This document shows positions 7,640 through 7,942 of a stretch of DNA of 7,942 nucleotides, one piece after another. The stretch is from an uncultured Eubacterium sp. (GTDB lineage: Bacteria > Bacillota_A > Clostridia > Lachnospirales > Lachnospiraceae). Location: contig CANTHI010000162.1 of the NCBI GenBank assembly GCA_947653505.1, positions 1 through 7,942 of the forward strand. Reading direction: 5' to 3'. The notes beneath the pieces are model-generated. The model searched no databases. It was not told the origin of the DNA and worked only from the letters and a program-made list of their open reading frames with translations. Each line of letters opens with the position of its first letter. Position 1 is the stretch's first letter. Position numbers and translations under genes: made by a program.

Positions 7640-7656
7640 TTAGGAATGGTTCCTAA
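7640..7656. promoter_or_regulatory. Operator-like dyad upstream of the promoter
   Basis: TTAGGAA-TGG-TTCCTAA is a perfect inverted repeat with 7-bp arms and a 3-bp centre. It lies about 20 bp upstream of the candidate -35 hexamer. The regulator is unknown. Confidence 0.5.
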
Positions 7657-7671
7657 GTATTGATAAAAAAG

Positions 7672-7686
7672 ATACAATTATTGTAT
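7672..7686. promoter_or_regulatory. Perfect 7-1-7 palindrome, Fur-family-box-like
   Basis: ATACAAT-T-ATTGTAT is a perfect inverted repeat with the 7-1-7 layout and the AATNATT core shared by Fur, PerR and Zur boxes. It lies about 50 bp upstream of the candidate -35 hexamer of the DUF1848 gene. The outer bases do not match any one of the three classical consensuses, so assignment to a regulator is not possible. Confidence 0.4.
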
Positions 7687-7838
7687 TCCTCTGTTGAAAA
7701 TGAAATACCTGATATAAAAGATTGTTAACTGCTATATAGAAATATATGTTACTTTTCACGGGTCAGGAAGGCGCAGGGTCTGCCCCCCCCATAGGCGGGA
7801 ACTTAAGCGGAAAATGCAACAATTTACATAAATGTGTT

Positions 7839-7879
7839 ACATTTTGGCTTTGAGGACGCCTCCCATCCGGCTGGCTTTC
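7839..7879. repeat. Intergenic repeat element, right copy
   Basis: This is the partner of 6427-6472. It contains GGACGCC at 7854-7860 and CCGGCTGGCTTTC at 7867-7879 separated by 6 bases. GAGG and CCTC around ACG (7852-7862) could form a small stem. Confidence 0.5.
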
Positions 7880-7942
7880 AAAAACTATACACACGTTGTA
7901 ACGAAACATCATGTAGAAATTCATACATAAATATTCCGGTTA

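Larger units (their letters stand above)
7490..7942. other. Gene-free region upstream of the DUF1848 gene
   Basis: No convincing gene is seen in these 453 bp. The part from 7500 to about 7750 is strongly AT-rich and holds a candidate promoter and three dyads. The part from about 7755 to 7880 is GC-richer and includes a C8 tract at 7783-7790 and the right copy of the repeat element. Only a 53-codon minus-strand frame without a ribosome binding site occurs there. Confidence 0.75.

Noticed and set aside
7763..7924. A 53-codon minus-strand frame starting MNFYMMFRYN
   Set aside because: There is no ribosome binding site, it runs through the repeat element and the C8 tract, and its composition is not gene-like. 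It is more likely a by-product of a repeated intergenic element.

Overview
The window looks like chromosomal DNA of a mid-GC Clostridia member, most likely Lachnospiraceae (Blautia/Ruminococcus-like). The basis is AT-rich intergenic DNA, purine-rich ribosome binding sites 6-7 nt before the ATGs, a very long SbcC, an OmpR-type regulator of clostridial style and a DUF1848 protein. This placement is inference; nothing here is taxonomically decisive. All four supported genes lie on the minus strand, so transcription runs from right to left. Long plus-strand open frames are shadows of these genes.

Layout, in transcription order. (1) 7942-7490: a 453-bp gene-free region. Its right half holds a C8 tract and one copy of a small repeated intergenic element. 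Its left half is AT-rich and holds three operator-like dyads around a plausible minus-strand promoter. (2) 7489-6542: a DUF1848 protein with a radical-SAM-like CX3CX2C motif placed unusually at the C-terminus. (3) 6541-6266: a 276-bp gene-free gap with GC-rich hairpins and a second diverged copy of the intergenic element. (4) 6265-5123: sbcD, the nuclease subunit of the SbcCD (Mre11-Rad50) complex. (5) 5079-523: sbcC, the SMC-like ATPase subunit. At 1518 residues it is about half again as long as E. coli SbcC, with in-frame tandem repeats in its C-terminal arm. (6) 506 to the left edge: an OmpR-family response regulator, truncated by the window.

sbcD and sbcC are separated by 43 bp and almost certainly form an operon; their products make the DNA end- and hairpin-processing nuclease. 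The regulator follows sbcC after only 16 bp, so it may be co-transcribed, although it probably belongs functionally to genes beyond the left edge. No CRISPR array, tRNA, rRNA, transposase or phage gene was seen. The most unusual points are the DUF1848 motif order, the dyads around its putative promoter, the two similar intergenic elements that bracket it, and the repeat-expanded SbcC arm.
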